A stretch of 64,000 nt of DNA from Sphingomonas parva (ex Maeng et al. 2020). Lineage in GTDB: Bacteria; Pseudomonadota; Alphaproteobacteria; Sphingomonadales; Sphingomonadaceae. Below are positions 9,623 to 19,138 of the stretch, in pieces. How positions within the stretch are numbered: position 1 is the first letter of the stretch; every line of letters begins with the position of its first letter. The notes under the pieces are model-generated. The model was not told the DNA's origin, did no database searches, and saw only the letters and a program-made list of their open reading frames with translations. The stretch is from contig NZ_SPDV01000010.1 of assembly GCF_004564275.1 (NCBI RefSeq), positions 87,895-151,894 on the forward strand, read 5' to 3'. The position numbers were made by a program, and so were the translations under genes.

Positions 9623-10444
9623 ATGGCGGACCGCGACTACGTGCTCGGCACCGAAGACGAAGAGATCGAACGGCTGGGGCTGCAGCATCGCGTCTGGCGC
9701 GCCCGGATGCTCGACGGCTGGCGCCGCGCCGGCATCGGACCGGCAAAGACCGTGCTCGACGTCGGCGCTGGCCCTGGCTGGGCGAGCATGGACCTGGCGG
9801 AGCTGGTCGGTCCTGCCGGGCAGGTGATCGCGCTCGAGCGCTCGCGGCGCTTCCTGGACAGCCTCGCCGAGCGGGCGGCGGCCCGCCGCCTGACGAATTT
9901 GGTGACGCTGGAGCAGGACGTCACCGAGCCGTTCGGCGAGGAAATCGCCGACGCGGCCTGGTGCCGGTGGCTGCTCTGCTTCGTGCCGGAACCGCGGCGT
10001 GCCCTCGCCAACATTGCCCGCGCGCTGAAGCCGGGCGGGACGGCGATCTTCCACGAATATGCCGATTACGGCGGTTGGCAGATGATGCCGCCGAGCGAGG
10101 AGCTCGACCGCTTCCGTGATCTGGTGATGAAGAGTTGGCGCGATGCCGGCGGCGAGCCCGACATCGCCCTCCATCTCCCCCTCTGGGCTCAGGCGGAGGG
10201 GCTCGAGGTGGTGGAGATCCGGCCGCTGGTCGAGATCGTCGGACGTGACGATTTCACCTGGCAATGGCCGGCCTCGTTCATGCGCGTGAACTCCTCCCGG
10301 CTTCGCGACCTTGGTTATGCCACGGCGGACGAAGCCGAGCTGATGGCGACGGCGCTGGACCGTGCGCCGGAGGGCGCCCGGCTGATCACGCCGCTGGTCG
10401 CGGAGGTGGTCGTCCGCAAGCCAGGTGACCGCCCTAGCGGTTGA
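9623..10444 (+). CDS. Class I SAM-dependent methyltransferase
   Basis: A 273-residue cytoplasmic methyltransferase. Motif I is [20 protein letters not shown] near residue 48; motif II carries the acidic residue in [10 protein letters not shown]. Post-motif strands [12 protein letters not shown] and [18 protein letters not shown] complete the Rossmann fold. The substrate cannot be told from sequence; the HEYADYGGW region resembles small-molecule rather than RNA methyltransferases. The start at the ATG 9623 ([14 protein letters not shown]) follows AAAGAGGAAC. Its 3' end overlaps the convergent aldo/keto reductase gene by 11 bp. Confidence 0.85.
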   Translation: MADRDYVLGTEDEEIERLGLQHRVWRARMLDGWRRAGIGPAKTVLDVGAGPGWASMDLAELVGPAGQVIALERSRRFLDSLAERAAARRLTNLVTLEQDVTEPFGEEIADAAWCRWLLCFVPEPRRALANIARALKPGGTAIFHEYADYGGWQMMPPSEELDRFRDLVMKSWRDAGGEPDIALHLPLWAQAEGLEVVEIRPLVEIVGRDDFTWQWPASFMRVNSSRLRDLGYATADEAELMATALDRAPEGARLITPLVAEVVVRKPGDRPSG

Positions 10445-11423
10445 TCGTCTGCATGCCCTGGGCGTGATAGCGGTCGCCGGCGGCGGCACCGGGAGGAAGG
10501 ATGCGGTCGATGCGGGCGCGCTCCTCCTCCGTCAGGCGAATGTCGAGGGCGCCGATATTCTCGTCGAGCCGGGCGCGGCGGCGGGTGCCGGGGATCGGAA
10601 CGATGTCCCCTCCCTGCCCCAGCACCCAGGCGAGTGCGAGCTGGGCGGCCGTGCACCCCTTCCCGCGGGCCATCGCCTCGATCTCGCCGACGAGGTCGAG
10701 GTTCTTCTGGAAGTTGTCGCCGGTGAAGCGCGGGTGGCGACGCCGGGTATCGTCGGGCTCGAAATCCTCGGGACTGCGGAACTGGCCGGTCAGGAAGCCG
10801 CGGCCCAGCGGGCTGTACGCGACATAGCCGATGCCGAGCTCCCGCACGGTCGGGAGGAGCGCCTCCTCCGGATCACGGCTCCACAGCGAATATTCGGTCT
10901 GCAGCGCCGCGATCGGGTGCACGGCGTGGGCGCGGCGTACGGTCTCCGGCGCGGCCTCGCTGAGCCCGAGGAAGCGCACCTTGCCCTCGCGAACCAGCTC
11001 GGCCATCGCGCCGACCGTATCCTCGATCGGCACGTCCGGATCGACCCTGTGCTGGTAATAGAGATCGATCGTCTCGATGCCGAGCCGCCGCAGGCTCGCC
11101 TCGCAGGCGGAGCGGACGTAGTCAGGGCGGCCGCAGACGCCGCCGAAGCTGCCGTCCTCTCCCCGAACGTTGCCGAACTTGGTGGCGAGCACCACCCGAT
11201 CGCGCCGATCGGCGATGGCGCGGCCGACCAGCTCCTCATTGCGGCCGACGCCGTACATGTCGGCCGTGTCGAGGAAATCGACGCCGCGCTCGATCGCGTG
11301 ATGGATCGTCGCGATCGATTCCCCTTCGTCGCCGCTGCCGTAGAATTCGGACATGCCCATGCAGCCGAGGCCGAGGGCAGACACCTCGAGGCCGCTCGCG
11401 CCGAGGCGCCGCCGTTCGATCAT
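10434..11423 (-). CDS. Aldo/keto reductase
   Basis: A 329-residue NADPH-dependent oxidoreductase of the AKR13-like group. Seen: the N-terminal hairpin ([20 protein letters not shown]), catalytic Asp and Tyr in [18 protein letters not shown], Lys in [10 protein letters not shown] and His in [12 protein letters not shown]. The NADPH pocket is represented by [14 protein letters not shown]. Typical substrates are small aldehydes and ketones; the physiological one is unknown. It is a single gene, convergent with the methyltransferase and about 58 bp downstream of emrB on the same strand, so it may be read as the last gene of the marR-emrA-emrB unit. Confidence 0.92.
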   Translation of the reverse strand: MIERRRLGASGLEVSALGLGCMGMSEFYGSGDEGESIATIHHAIERGVDFLDTADMYGVGRNEELVGRAIADRRDRVVLATKFGNVRGEDGSFGGVCGRPDYVRSACEASLRRLGIETIDLYYQHRVDPDVPIEDTVGAMAELVREGKVRFLGLSEAAPETVRRAHAVHPIAALQTEYSLWSRDPEEALLPTVRELGIGYVAYSPLGRGFLTGQFRSPEDFEPDDTRRRHPRFTGDNFQKNLDLVGEIEAMARGKGCTAAQLALAWVLGQGGDIVPIPGTRRRARLDENIGALDIRLTEEERARIDRILPPGAAAGDRYHAQGMQTINR

Positions 11424-11481
11424 CTGGAATCTCCTTCCCGCACTCGCCCGCCCAACGGACGGAATGCGCCACGGTTGCGCA

Positions 11482-13038
11482 TCAGTCGGCGATCACCGGC
11501 GGACCGGCGGCGGCGCCCCCTTTCGGCCGCCGGAGCAGCAGGACGAGCGGCAGCGCGGCAAGCGTCACCAGCATCATCGCATGGAAATCGTCGAGATAGG
11601 CGATCATCAGCGCCTGACGGTTGATCTCGGCGTCGAGCATCGCCGCCACGCTGTCGCCGAGGCCGCCGAGCATCTGCAGCAGCGCGGGATCGGCCGTCAG
11701 CGTATAGGGCGTCACATGCGCCGCAAGATCGGCATGGCTGACCTGGAGGTTGCGCGCGAGCAGGAAGGTGACCGCCGAGATGCCGATCGATCCGCCGATG
11801 TTGCGCGCCAGGTTGAACAATGCCGCGGCGGTGGTGCGGTATTGGGCCGGCAGCGAGGAGAAGGCGAGCGACTGGAGCGGAACGAAGATCAGGCCCAGTC
11901 CCAACCCCTGGACGAAACCGCTGACGATCACCGGGCGCGAGTCCATCTGAAGCGAGAAGCCTGACATCTGCCAGAGCGACAGCGCCATCAGCCCGATGCC
12001 GCCGAAGATCAGCAGCCGGGGATCGATCTTCCCGGTGAGCCGGCCGGCCGCCATCATCGAGATCAACGTCCCGATCCCGCGCGGCGCGGTGAGGAAGCCG
12101 GAATCGAGCACCGAATAGCCGAGCAGGCGCTGGAGCAGGGGCGGCAGCAGGGCAAGGCCGGCTAACAGCAGCACGCCGGTGACGGCCATGAACAGCAGCG
12201 ACACGGCGAAGGTGCGGTCGGTGAACATCTTCGGCTCGAAGATCGGCTCGCGTGCCGTCACCAGATGGACGACGAACATCCATGCGCCGGCAATGGCGAG
12301 GCCGAGCTCGATGCGCACCTCCCAGCTTGCGAACCAGTCGAGCTGCTCGCCGCGGTCGAGCATCATCTGCAGGCTGCCCAATGCGAGCGCGAGCAGGGCG
12401 AAGCCGAACAGGTCGAACCGCCGCCGGTTGACCGGGAACGCCGGCATGTAGCGCAGCAGGATCAAGGTGCAGAGCACGCCGACCGGGAGGTTGACCAGGA
12501 ACACCCAGCGCCAGCTGAAATTGTCGGTCAGCCATCCGCCGAGCACGGGCCCGAGGATCGGCCCGATCATCACGCCCATGCCGAACATCGCCATTGCCCG
12601 GGCGTGCTTCTCGGGCGGGTTGATGTCGAACAGCACGGCCTGGGCGATCGGCACCAGGAAGGCGCCGGAGACACCCTGCAGCGCCCGGAAGGCGACCATC
12701 TCGGGAAGGTTCTGCGCCATCGCGCAGAGCACCGAGGCGGCGGTGAAGGTCACCACCGACCAGATGAACAGGCGGCGGCGCCCGACCCGGTCCGCAAGCC
12801 AGCCGGTGATCGGAATCGCGATGGCCGAGGCGACGATGTAGGAGGTCAGCACCCAGTTGATCGTCTCCTGGGTGGCGGACATGCTCGCCATCATGTGCGG
12901 CAGCGCGACGTTGGCGATCGTCGTGTCGAGCACCTGCAGCAGCACCGCCATCATCAGCGCAACGCTGACGATGGCGTGCTCGACGCGGTCGAGGGCCAGC
13001 CGCTCCGGCGGCGGCGCGGCGGCGGCAACGCTCGCCAC
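11482..13038 (-). CDS. emrB: DHA2-family multidrug efflux MFS permease (EmrB type)
   Basis: A 14-helix drug:H+ antiporter of about 518 residues. Characteristic stretches: [18 protein letters not shown] (motif D1), [16 protein letters not shown] (motif A), [20 protein letters not shown], and motif [19 protein letters not shown]. It works with EmrA and a TolC-like channel to export hydrophobic toxicants. The GTG at 13038 lies 1 base after the emrA stop and gives MFS-typical N-terminal length; the in-frame ATG at 13086 would overlap emrA by 47 bp and add a Pro/Arg-rich leader without a ribosome-binding site. Part of marR-emrA-emrB. Confidence 0.92.
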   Translation of the reverse strand: MASVAAAAPPPERLALDRVEHAIVSVALMMAVLLQVLDTTIANVALPHMMASMSATQETINWVLTSYIVASAIAIPITGWLADRVGRRRLFIWSVVTFTAASVLCAMAQNLPEMVAFRALQGVSGAFLVPIAQAVLFDINPPEKHARAMAMFGMGVMIGPILGPVLGGWLTDNFSWRWVFLVNLPVGVLCTLILLRYMPAFPVNRRRFDLFGFALLALALGSLQMMLDRGEQLDWFASWEVRIELGLAIAGAWMFVVHLVTAREPIFEPKMFTDRTFAVSLLFMAVTGVLLLAGLALLPPLLQRLLGYSVLDSGFLTAPRGIGTLISMMAAGRLTGKIDPRLLIFGGIGLMALSLWQMSGFSLQMDSRPVIVSGFVQGLGLGLIFVPLQSLAFSSLPAQYRTTAAALFNLARNIGGSIGISAVTFLLARNLQVSHADLAAHVTPYTLTADPALLQMLGGLGDSVAAMLDAEINRQALMIAYLDDFHAMMLVTLAALPLVLLLRRPKGGAAAGPPVIAD

Positions 13039-13039
13039 G

Positions 13040-14176
13040 TCAGCGCCTGGCGGCGGCCCGGGGCTGCGGGATCGTGGCCGACGCATGCGCCGAGCCGGCG
13101 GACCGGGCCGGCGGCGGCGTCTCCTGGGTGTCGACGCTCACCTCCGCCGAGAGGCCGGCGAGCAGCGGCCGCCCGGCGTCCTCATCGAGCACGATGCGGA
13201 CCGGCACGCGCTGGGTGACCTTCACCCAATTGCCCGACGCGTTCTGCGCTGGCAGCACCGAGAATTCGGAGCCCGTGCCGCGGCCGATGCTTGCAACGTG
13301 GCCGTGCAGCTTGCGGCTCGGATAGGCGTCGAGCTTCACCTCGGCGGGCTGGCCCGGCGCCATCTTGGCGAGATCGGTCTCCTTGTAGTTCGCCTCGACC
13401 CAGACGTCGCCGCTGCGCACGACGGTCACCACCGACATACCCTGGATGACGGCGTTGCCGACCTGGAGGCGATCGGTCTGGGTGACGTACCCGTCGGCGG
13501 GCGCCCGGATCTCTGTCCGCTTGAGATCGAGCAGCGCCTTGTCGCGCGCGGCGCGCGCGGCGAGCAAAGCGGGCTGGTTGGTGTCGGGCCCGCTGCGCAG
13601 CTGCGCCTGCGTCACCTCGGCCTCGGATCGGGCGTTGGCGAGCCGCTCGCGCGCTTCCTGCACCTCGTGCAGAGCCTCGTCGTAGCGCGCCCGGGTGGTG
13701 AAGCCGCGCTCCAGCAGCTCCGCCTGGCGATCGAATGCGCGCTGGGCGTAGGTGAGATTCGCCTCGGCGCCCTTGATATCGGCGCCGCTGCCGGCGACCT
13801 CTGCCTGAGTGCGATTGACCTGCACCTGCGCTGCGGCGATCTGCGCCTCCGCCTGGGCGAGCGCGATCCGATAGTTGCTCGGATCGATCCTGAAGAGCAG
13901 ATCGCCCTTCTTGACCTGCTGGTTTTCGCGCACCGCGACCTCGGCGATCGTGCCCGAGATCTCGGCCGCCACGGCCACCTTGTCCTGCTGGACATAGGCA
14001 TTGTCGGTCGAGACGAAGCGGCCCGACGTCAGCCACAAATAGGCTCCGACCGCGGCCAGCAGCAGCGGCACGGACAGCATCAGCAGCAGCCTGCCCTTCG
14101 TCCTGCGCGGTGCGATGGCTGCGGCTTCCGCCGGCGCGGCGGCGACGTCGTTGGCGGCGATGGCGCCCTGCTTCAT
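13040..14176 (-). CDS. emrA: HlyD/EmrA-family membrane fusion protein
   Basis: A 378-residue periplasmic adaptor. One N-terminal transmembrane helix (LLLMLSVPLLLAAVGAYLWL) anchors it. The lipoyl/barrel-sandwich halves (VAVAAEISGTIAEVAVRENQ and IRAPADGYVTQTDRLQVGN) flank a long alpha-helical hairpin rich in Ala, Gln and Arg (residues ~105-215). It links EmrB to an outer-membrane channel not present in the window. Its start overlaps the marR stop by 4 bp (ATGA), so it is translationally coupled to the regulator. Confidence 0.93.
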   Translation of the reverse strand: MKQGAIAANDVAAAPAEAAAIAPRRTKGRLLLMLSVPLLLAAVGAYLWLTSGRFVSTDNAYVQQDKVAVAAEISGTIAEVAVRENQQVKKGDLLFRIDPSNYRIALAQAEAQIAAAQVQVNRTQAEVAGSGADIKGAEANLTYAQRAFDRQAELLERGFTTRARYDEALHEVQEARERLANARSEAEVTQAQLRSGPDTNQPALLAARAARDKALLDLKRTEIRAPADGYVTQTDRLQVGNAVIQGMSVVTVVRSGDVWVEANYKETDLAKMAPGQPAEVKLDAYPSRKLHGHVASIGRGTGSEFSVLPAQNASGNWVKVTQRVPVRIVLDEDAGRPLLAGLSAEVSVDTQETPPPARSAGSAHASATIPQPRAAARR

Positions 14177-14616
14177 GACTGCTTCCCTGTTCCGGCTGCC
14201 CCGCAGCCGAGATTCGCCCGCACGCGGCGGAGAGATTCCAGGACGATCCGCTGCTCGTCCGCGCCGACACCGTTCAACGCATCGGCGAGGAAATCGTCCG
14301 CAAGAACGTGCAACTGGTCGAGCAGAGGGCCCGCCTTGGCGGTGAGATGGATCCGCCAGGCGCGGCGATCGTCCCCGTCCGGGCGGCGCTCGACCAGCCC
14401 GGCTTCGGAGAGGCGGTCGACCATCCTGGACAGAGTGATCGGCTCGACGTCGATCGCTTCCGCCAGCGCTATCTGTCGCTGGCCGTCCTCACGCGACAGC
14501 CGGGCGAGCACCCGCCACTGGGCCCGAGTCGCGCCCAATGCGCAGGCACGCCGATCGAAGGCGCGCCGCAGCGCGTGCGCCGTGTCGGCGACCTCGATCG
14601 CGAAATTGTCGTCCAT
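14173..14616 (-). CDS. MarR-family transcriptional regulator
   Basis: A 147-residue winged-helix repressor. The DNA-binding region ATRAQWRVLARLSREDGQRQ... leads into the recognition-helix region EPITLSRMVDRLSEAGLVERR and the wing DGDDRRAWRIHL, the MarR hallmark DxDxRxxxxxLT. First gene of the marR-emrA-emrB operon, so it most likely represses it and is relieved by an exported toxicant. A perfect 15-bp palindrome lies 20 bp upstream of the start within the promoter. No Shine-Dalgarno sequence precedes the ATG, and the predicted transcription start is within a few bases of it, so translation may be leaderless. Confidence 0.92.
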   Translation of the reverse strand: MDDNFAIEVADTAHALRRAFDRRACALGATRAQWRVLARLSREDGQRQIALAEAIDVEPITLSRMVDRLSEAGLVERRPDGDDRRAWRIHLTAKAGPLLDQLHVLADDFLADALNGVGADEQRIVLESLRRVRANLGCGAAGTGKQS

Positions 14617-14622
14617 GGAACA

Positions 14623-14651
14623 GATATAGTAGCAGTGCTTATCATAAGCAA
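14623..14651 (-). promoter_or_regulatory. Candidate promoter of marR-emrA-emrB
   Basis: On the minus strand, TTGCTT (14651-14646) and TATATC (14628-14623) are spaced exactly 17 bp. The -10 ends only 6 bases before the marR ATG, so the transcript should start at or within a few bases of the start codon. Confidence 0.5.
14636..14650. promoter_or_regulatory. Palindromic operator in the marR promoter
   Basis: TGCTTAT-C-ATAAGCA is a perfect 15-bp palindrome in a locally AT-rich patch, overlapping the -35 and spacer of the candidate marR promoter. MarR proteins bind palindromes of this size, and occlusion of the -35 would give negative autoregulation. Confidence 0.65.
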
Positions 14652-14677
14652 GCTGGCAGCCTCATCCGCCTGTGTCT

Positions 14678-15478
14678 TCAGGTGCCGGCAGAAAGGTCCG
14701 CCAGGAACGCGCGGACCCGCTTCGCGTTCATCCCGACGTCGCTGCCGCCGACACGGCTGATCGAGCGCATGTCCACCAGGCTGCCGCCGCCCGGGGCTGG
14801 GCGGACGCGAACGATCGCGTCGTCCTTGAAGCGGAAGAACAGGCTGGTCGCCGTCACCTCCAGCGTACCGCCCGCAGGATCGGACAGCGCGACGTCCCAG
14901 CCCCGCTCGCGCGCCAGGGCCTCTGCGCGCCTCACGGTGTCCTCGACGCTGGTCGAGACCTTGATCGTGCGCAGATCGCCATAAGCCTCCCGGTGGAGGG
15001 CCTTCCACCGTTGCTCCGGCGAGAGCGCCTTCAGCGCCGTCCGGTCCATGTCGGGCACATTCTCGAGATTGTCCGCGCGGACCTTCAGCCGCGTGAATTG
15101 CGGCAGATCGTCGAGGTCGGTGGCGACGTCATGAATCGCGGGAACGCTGCGCGCCTGGCGAACCAGGGACCCGAGGAAGAGCAGGAAGCCGAGCGCCGCG
15201 ACCAGAGCCGCGAGATTGGCGAGCAGCAGCCGCCCACGACGGGCGCGCTGCGCCATGACCAGCCCGACGAGGCCGAGGACGGCGCCGGCGATCGCCACGA
15301 AAAAGGCATAGCGCAGCACGCCGAAGGCGCCGCGGAAATGCCACATGCCCTGGCCGGCGCCCAGCGCGGCGGCAAGCGCCACGATCACGCTGCCGACGCC
15401 AAGCACCACCGCTGCCCAGGTCACCCGTCGAGCCCAGAGGCTGTTTGCCCGAGCCGCTCCGGACGTCTGTGTCGCCAT
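14678..15478 (-). CDS. DUF1499 membrane protein
   Basis: A 266-residue protein with three hydrophobic segments in its first half (AAVVLGVGSVIVALAAALG, YAFFVAIAGAVLGLVGLVMA, ANLAALVAALGFLLFLGSLV) and a C-terminal DUF1499 domain (residues ~140-265), recognisable by TSVEDTVRRAEALARERGWDV, FRFKDDAIVRVRP and the closing VDMRSISRVGGSDVGMNAKRVR. The function of DUF1499 is unknown. The start at ATG 15478 follows GGGGAG; the frame is open further upstream through the tRNA region, which is clearly non-coding. Not obviously linked to the efflux operon downstream, from which it is separated by the marR promoter. Confidence 0.86.
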   Translation of the reverse strand: MATQTSGAARANSLWARRVTWAAVVLGVGSVIVALAAALGAGQGMWHFRGAFGVLRYAFFVAIAGAVLGLVGLVMAQRARRGRLLLANLAALVAALGFLLFLGSLVRQARSVPAIHDVATDLDDLPQFTRLKVRADNLENVPDMDRTALKALSPEQRWKALHREAYGDLRTIKVSTSVEDTVRRAEALARERGWDVALSDPAGGTLEVTATSLFFRFKDDAIVRVRPAPGGGSLVDMRSISRVGGSDVGMNAKRVRAFLADLSAGT

Positions 15479-15594
15479 CGTCGCTCTCCCCTTTTCCGCA
15501 TGGTGCGCCCATGGCAGCAGTCGGGCAAGCCGGCCGCGCGGCGCCGGAACCCGCTCGACAAGCCTGCGGCTGCTTTCTAGATAGGAAGCGCCGG

Positions 15595-15668
15595 GCGGGT
15601 GTAGCTCAATGGTAGAGCAGAAGCTTCCCAAGCTTACGACGAGGGTTCGATTCCCTTCACCCGCTCCA
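15595..15668 (+). tRNA. tRNA-Gly (anticodon CCC)
   Basis: Full cloverleaf: acceptor GCGGGTG (15595-15601) pairs with CACCCGC (15658-15664). The D arm is GCTC/GAGC, the anticodon loop TTCCCAA has CCC at 15627-15629, and the T arm GAGGG-TTCGATT-CCCTT is present. Discriminator T is followed by an encoded CCA (15666-15668). It is flanked immediately by a strong terminator. Confidence 0.97.
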
Positions 15669-15670
15669 CG

Positions 15671-15695
15671 AAAACCATGCCGGGGCATGGTTTTT
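15671..15695 (+). terminator. Intrinsic terminator after tRNA-Gly
   Basis: AAAACCATGCC and GGCATGGTTTT form an 11-bp perfect stem around GG, followed by a further T. The A-tract/T-tract symmetry lets it work in both directions. It begins 3 bases after the tRNA CCA end and its core palindrome is repeated in the following tandem copies. Confidence 0.8.
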
Positions 15696-15880
15696 GTGGA
15701 GCGCACGAGCGCGCAGCGCGAGGGGCGACCTCCCATGCCGGGGGCATGGTTTTTGTGGAGCGCACGAGCGCGAGGGGCGACTGCCCCAACATGCCGGGAG
15801 CCGGATTCTGTCGGAGCGCACTCGCGCAGCGTGGGGGCGACTGCCCGGCCACGCTAAGCCATGGCTTTGTCGGAGGGGCG
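15676..15880. repeat. Degenerating tandem repeat, unit 56-60 bp, about 3.5 copies
   Basis: Copies start at 15676, 15734, 15790 and 15850 (partial). Copies 1 and 2 share CATGCCGGGGCATGG-like palindromes, then TTTTTGTGGAGCGCACGAGC and a GAGGGGCGAC end. Copy 3 keeps CATGCCGGGAGCC, GGAGCGCACTCGC and GGGGGCGACTGCCC. Copy 4 keeps only AAGCCATGGCTTTGTCGGAGG. Identity falls steadily with distance from the tRNA. Short open frames through the array reflect its periodicity and are not called as genes. Confidence 0.85.
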
Positions 15881-16144
15881 CCGCAGCTCCCCCACTATTG
15901 GGATCCCATCACCGACGGTGCCAGCGCTACCGTGTAGCGCAGCCAAGCGGCGTCTTCGGCGCGACAAGCCGCGATCCACACTGCGCAAGATTGCACCAAA
16001 ATGGTGTGTTGCAGAAACAGCACAGGCACTTTGCATCCCGTTGCCCGGACGGACCCGCGGCTTGCCTCCGCTCACCGCCCCTCGGTAGGGCCTGTCCCGG
16101 GATGATTAACTCCCGCCGTGGCGGGTAAAACGTAGGGGACTTCA
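15881..16144 (+). other. Intergenic leader of the TonB receptor gene
   Basis: No gene is seen. A short inverted repeat CACCA-AAA-TGGTG (15994-16006) lies inside a direct pair of TTGCA motifs and could be an operator or part of a promoter for the receptor gene. The rest is GC-rich leader, ending in CGTAGGGGACTTCA before the ATG. Confidence 0.4.
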
Positions 16145-19063
16145 ATGTCATTTGCTTCCAAGGCACGTCTGCTGACGTCCAGCCTGTTGATCGGTGCTGC
16201 GTCCTTCGCGGCCCCGGCCTTCGCCCAGACCGGCCCGGTGGAATCCGAGAACCCCGCCGGCCAGAGCGCCACCGACACCGCCGGCGAGGATCAGGGATCG
16301 ATCGTCGTCACCGGCTCGCGCATCGTCCGTCCCGAGGTTTCGGCATCGGTCCCCGTCGCAGTGCTCTCCGACGAGGGCATCCAGGCGAGCGGTGCGGCCA
16401 ACCTCCAGGACGCACTCTCCGAGCTGCCGTCGGTCGGCCAGAACATCAGCCGCACCTCCACCAACTTCTCGACGACCGCCAACGGCCAGGCGAGCGTGAA
16501 CCTGCGCAACCTGGGATCGGCCCGCACGCTCGTTCTCGTCGACGGCCGTCGCTTCGTCGCCGGCCTGCCGGGCACCTCGATTGTCGACATCAACACCATC
16601 CCGACCGATCTGATCGAGCGGGTCGAGGTCGTCACCGGCGGCGCTTCCGCCGTCTACGGCTCGGAAGCGATCGCCGGCGTGGTCAACTTCGTGCTCAATG
16701 ACGATTTCGAGGGCGTCCGCGTCCGCGGCCAGGGCACCATCTCCGACGAGGGCGATGCAGCGCGCCAGTACGTCTCGGTGACGGCGGGCACCGGCTTCGC
16801 CGGCGGCCGCGGCAACATCATCGCCTACGGCCAGTACGATCGCGACGAGGGCCTGCGGTCGCGCAACCGCGCCTTCTCCGCCACCGACGTGCCGAACCGC
16901 AGCTCGTTCTCCGCCCAGGGTCTGTTCAGCCCGGACGGCAGCTTCGCGCCGGGCGCCTCGACCTTCACCTTCGATCAGGCGAACAATCTGATCCCGTACC
17001 AGAGCGCCAACATCAACGGCTACAACCGCAACTACGATCGCTACCTTGCGGTGCCGGTCGAGCGCTATCTCGGCACCTTGCTTGGCAAGTTCGAGGTCAC
17101 CGACGGGATCGAGCTGTTCGTCGAAGGCGAATATGCGAAGACCAAGTCGCGCTCGAGCCTCGAGCCGCAGGCCGTCGCCAATACCGATCTCACCAACCCG
17201 GACGGCTCGGTCTACGCCGGCATTCCGCTTACCAACCCGTTCATTCCGCTGGGCATCCGCAATGCGGTGAATGCGTTGAACACCGACGCCGATCCCGACA
17301 ATGACGTCACGGCGATCCCGTTCCGTCGGCGTTCGAACGACATCTTCGATCGCAGCAACCGCAACGATCGTGAGCTGTGGCGCGGGGTCATCGGTCTGCG
17401 CGGGGAGCTCGGCAACGGCTACAAGTGGGACGTCTACTACAACCACGGCGAGTCGAAGGATCACACCGCGTCCGAGACGATCCTCGGTCCGAACTATGTG
17501 AACAGCCTCAACGCCGTCGCCGGCCCGAATGGTCCCGTCTGCTCGATCAACGTCGATGCTGACCCGACGAACAACGATCCCAATTGCGTGCCGATCAACA
17601 TCTTCGGCTTCAACACCGCGACGCCCGCCGCATCCAACTACGTCACCGCGGGCGGCCTGCTCTCGACCTACGATGCCAAGGTCAAGCAGGACGTCGTTGC
17701 CGCGACGATCTCGGGCTCGGTCCTCGACCTGCCCGGCGGCCCGCTCGGCTTCGCGACCGGTGTGGAATACCGCCGCGAGAAGAGCACCGAGGATTTCGAC
17801 GAGGCGACGAACCTCGGCCTGACCCTCGGCAACTTCCTGTCGGACACGCGCGGCAAGTACAACGTCAAGGAAGGCTTCGTCGAAATCGTCGCGCCGATCC
17901 TCGCCGACAGGACCGGCTTCCATTACCTCGGCCTCGAGGGCGCGGTTCGCTACGCCGATTACTCGACCGTCGGCGGCGTCTGGAGCTGGAAGGCGGGCGG
18001 CGAATATGCCCCGACCCGCGACATCCGCTTCCGCGCCATCTACTCCGAGGCGACCCGCGCACCGAGCATCTCCGAGCTGTTCTCGGCGCAGAGCGAGACG
18101 TTCCTGTCGGTCATCGACCCGTGCGACCAGCGCGCCGGCGAGGGTGACAACGCGCCGATCGCGATTCCGGCCGGCCAGCTTCCGGCCGCCTGTCTCGCCG
18201 TTCCCGCGATCGCGGCGGCGTCGCAGACGGCCGGCGGCTTCGTCTACTCGACGGCGCAGCTGCAGAACATCAACGGCTTCCTCGGCGGCAACCCGAACCT
18301 CCAGGAAGAGACTGCGAAGACGCTGACCGCCGGCGCGGTGTTCACGCCGACGTTCCTGCGCAACTTCACCCTCTCGGTAGATTACTACCGGATCAAGGTG
18401 CAGGACGCGATCGGCATCATCGGCCAGCAGACCTCGCTCGACGAATGCATCACCGGCAGCGGCGAGGCGATCTTCTGCGGCAACATCGTTCGCGACGCGA
18501 CCGGCCGGGTGGTCACCGTCAATGCGCTGAACCTCAACACCGGATCGTTCTTCGTCGAGGGCATCGACACCCAGGCCCGCTACAACCAGAACATCGGCCC
18601 GGCGCGTTTGGATCTGTCCGTCTACTGGAACCATCTGCTCGAGCAGGAGCAGACCTCGGTCCCGGGCGGCCCGACCCAGGGCGAAGTCGGCCAGCTCGAC
18701 TGCTACAATTGCGGCCGTCTAGGCACCGGCTTCAAGGACAAGGTCTTCGCTTCGGCGACCGTTGCGATGGAGAATTGGTCGCTTAACTGGCGCACCAACT
18801 GGTACAGCTCGGTGGTCGACGACCTCACCGATCCGGACCCGATCAAGACGGGTGACTTCTGGTACCACGACGCCCAGCTGCGCTTCACCGCCGGCGACGC
18901 GCAGAAGCTCGAGTTCTACCTCGGCGTGAACAACATCTTCGACAAGAAGCCGCCGCTGTTCGGCGACACGAACCTCGTGACGTTCCCGGGCACCCAGACG
19001 TCCGCGAACACCTACGATCTTTTTGGCCGGATGCTCTACGCCGGCGTCGACTTCCGGTTCTGA
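16145..19063 (+). CDS. TonB-dependent outer-membrane receptor
   Basis: A 972-residue ligand-gated outer-membrane transporter of the large type common in sphingomonads. In order: signal peptide (residues 1-28, ending FAAPAFAQ), a plausible TonB-box area around GSIVVTGSRI, plug domain (ASGAANLQDALSELPSVGQN, VNLRNLGSARTLVLVDGRRF, VEVVTGGASAVYGSEAIAGV), a 22-strand barrel, and the terminal aromatic motif LYAGVDFRF. Substrate unknown; receptors of this subclass import oligosaccharides, siderophores or peptides. A dipeptidase gene follows on the opposite strand. A strong terminator closes the gene. Confidence 0.96.
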   Translation: MSFASKARLLTSSLLIGAASFAAPAFAQTGPVESENPAGQSATDTAGEDQGSIVVTGSRIVRPEVSASVPVAVLSDEGIQASGAANLQDALSELPSVGQNISRTSTNFSTTANGQASVNLRNLGSARTLVLVDGRRFVAGLPGTSIVDINTIPTDLIERVEVVTGGASAVYGSEAIAGVVNFVLNDDFEGVRVRGQGTISDEGDAARQYVSVTAGTGFAGGRGNIIAYGQYDRDEGLRSRNRAFSATDVPNRSSFSAQGLFSPDGSFAPGASTFTFDQANNLIPYQSANINGYNRNYDRYLAVPVERYLGTLLGKFEVTDGIELFVEGEYAKTKSRSSLEPQAVANTDLTNPDGSVYAGIPLTNPFIPLGIRNAVNALNTDADPDNDVTAIPFRRRSNDIFDRSNRNDRELWRGVIGLRGELGNGYKWDVYYNHGESKDHTASETILGPNYVNSLNAVAGPNGPVCSINVDADPTNNDPNCVPINIFGFNTATPAASNYVTAGGLLSTYDAKVKQDVVAATISGSVLDLPGGPLGFATGVEYRREKSTEDFDEATNLGLTLGNFLSDTRGKYNVKEGFVEIVAPILADRTGFHYLGLEGAVRYADYSTVGGVWSWKAGGEYAPTRDIRFRAIYSEATRAPSISELFSAQSETFLSVIDPCDQRAGEGDNAPIAIPAGQLPAACLAVPAIAAASQTAGGFVYSTAQLQNINGFLGGNPNLQEETAKTLTAGAVFTPTFLRNFTLSVDYYRIKVQDAIGIIGQQTSLDECITGSGEAIFCGNIVRDATGRVVTVNALNLNTGSFFVEGIDTQARYNQNIGPARLDLSVYWNHLLEQEQTSVPGGPTQGEVGQLDCYNCGRLGTGFKDKVFASATVAMENWSLNWRTNWYSSVVDDLTDPDPIKTGDFWYHDAQLRFTAGDAQKLEFYLGVNNIFDKKPPLFGDTNLVTFPGTQTSANTYDLFGRMLYAGVDFRF

Positions 19064-19099
19064 CGAGACCGGGTTTCCGCTCCGGCGGAAGCGATCCTC

Positions 19100-19130
19100 A
19101 GGGGCGGAGCCGATGGCTCCGCCCCTTTTT
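19100..19130 (+). terminator. Intrinsic terminator between TonB receptor and dipeptidase
   Basis: AGGGGCGGAGCC pairs with GGCTCCGCCCCT around GAT, followed by TTTT. The 12-bp GC-rich stem lies about 36 bp after the receptor stop and between convergent genes. Confidence 0.9.
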
Positions 19131-19138
19131 CGTGCAAA

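Noticed and set aside
15609..15937. Short open frames through tRNA-Gly and the following repeats
   Set aside because: They arise from the repeated unit (GHGFCGAHE-like periodic peptides) and from reading through a tRNA gene.
16148..18634. An 828-codon minus-strand frame opposite the TonB receptor
   Set aside because: The receptor has a signal peptide, plug motifs and terminal Phe; the antisense translation has no recognisable domain and arises from third-position G/C bias.
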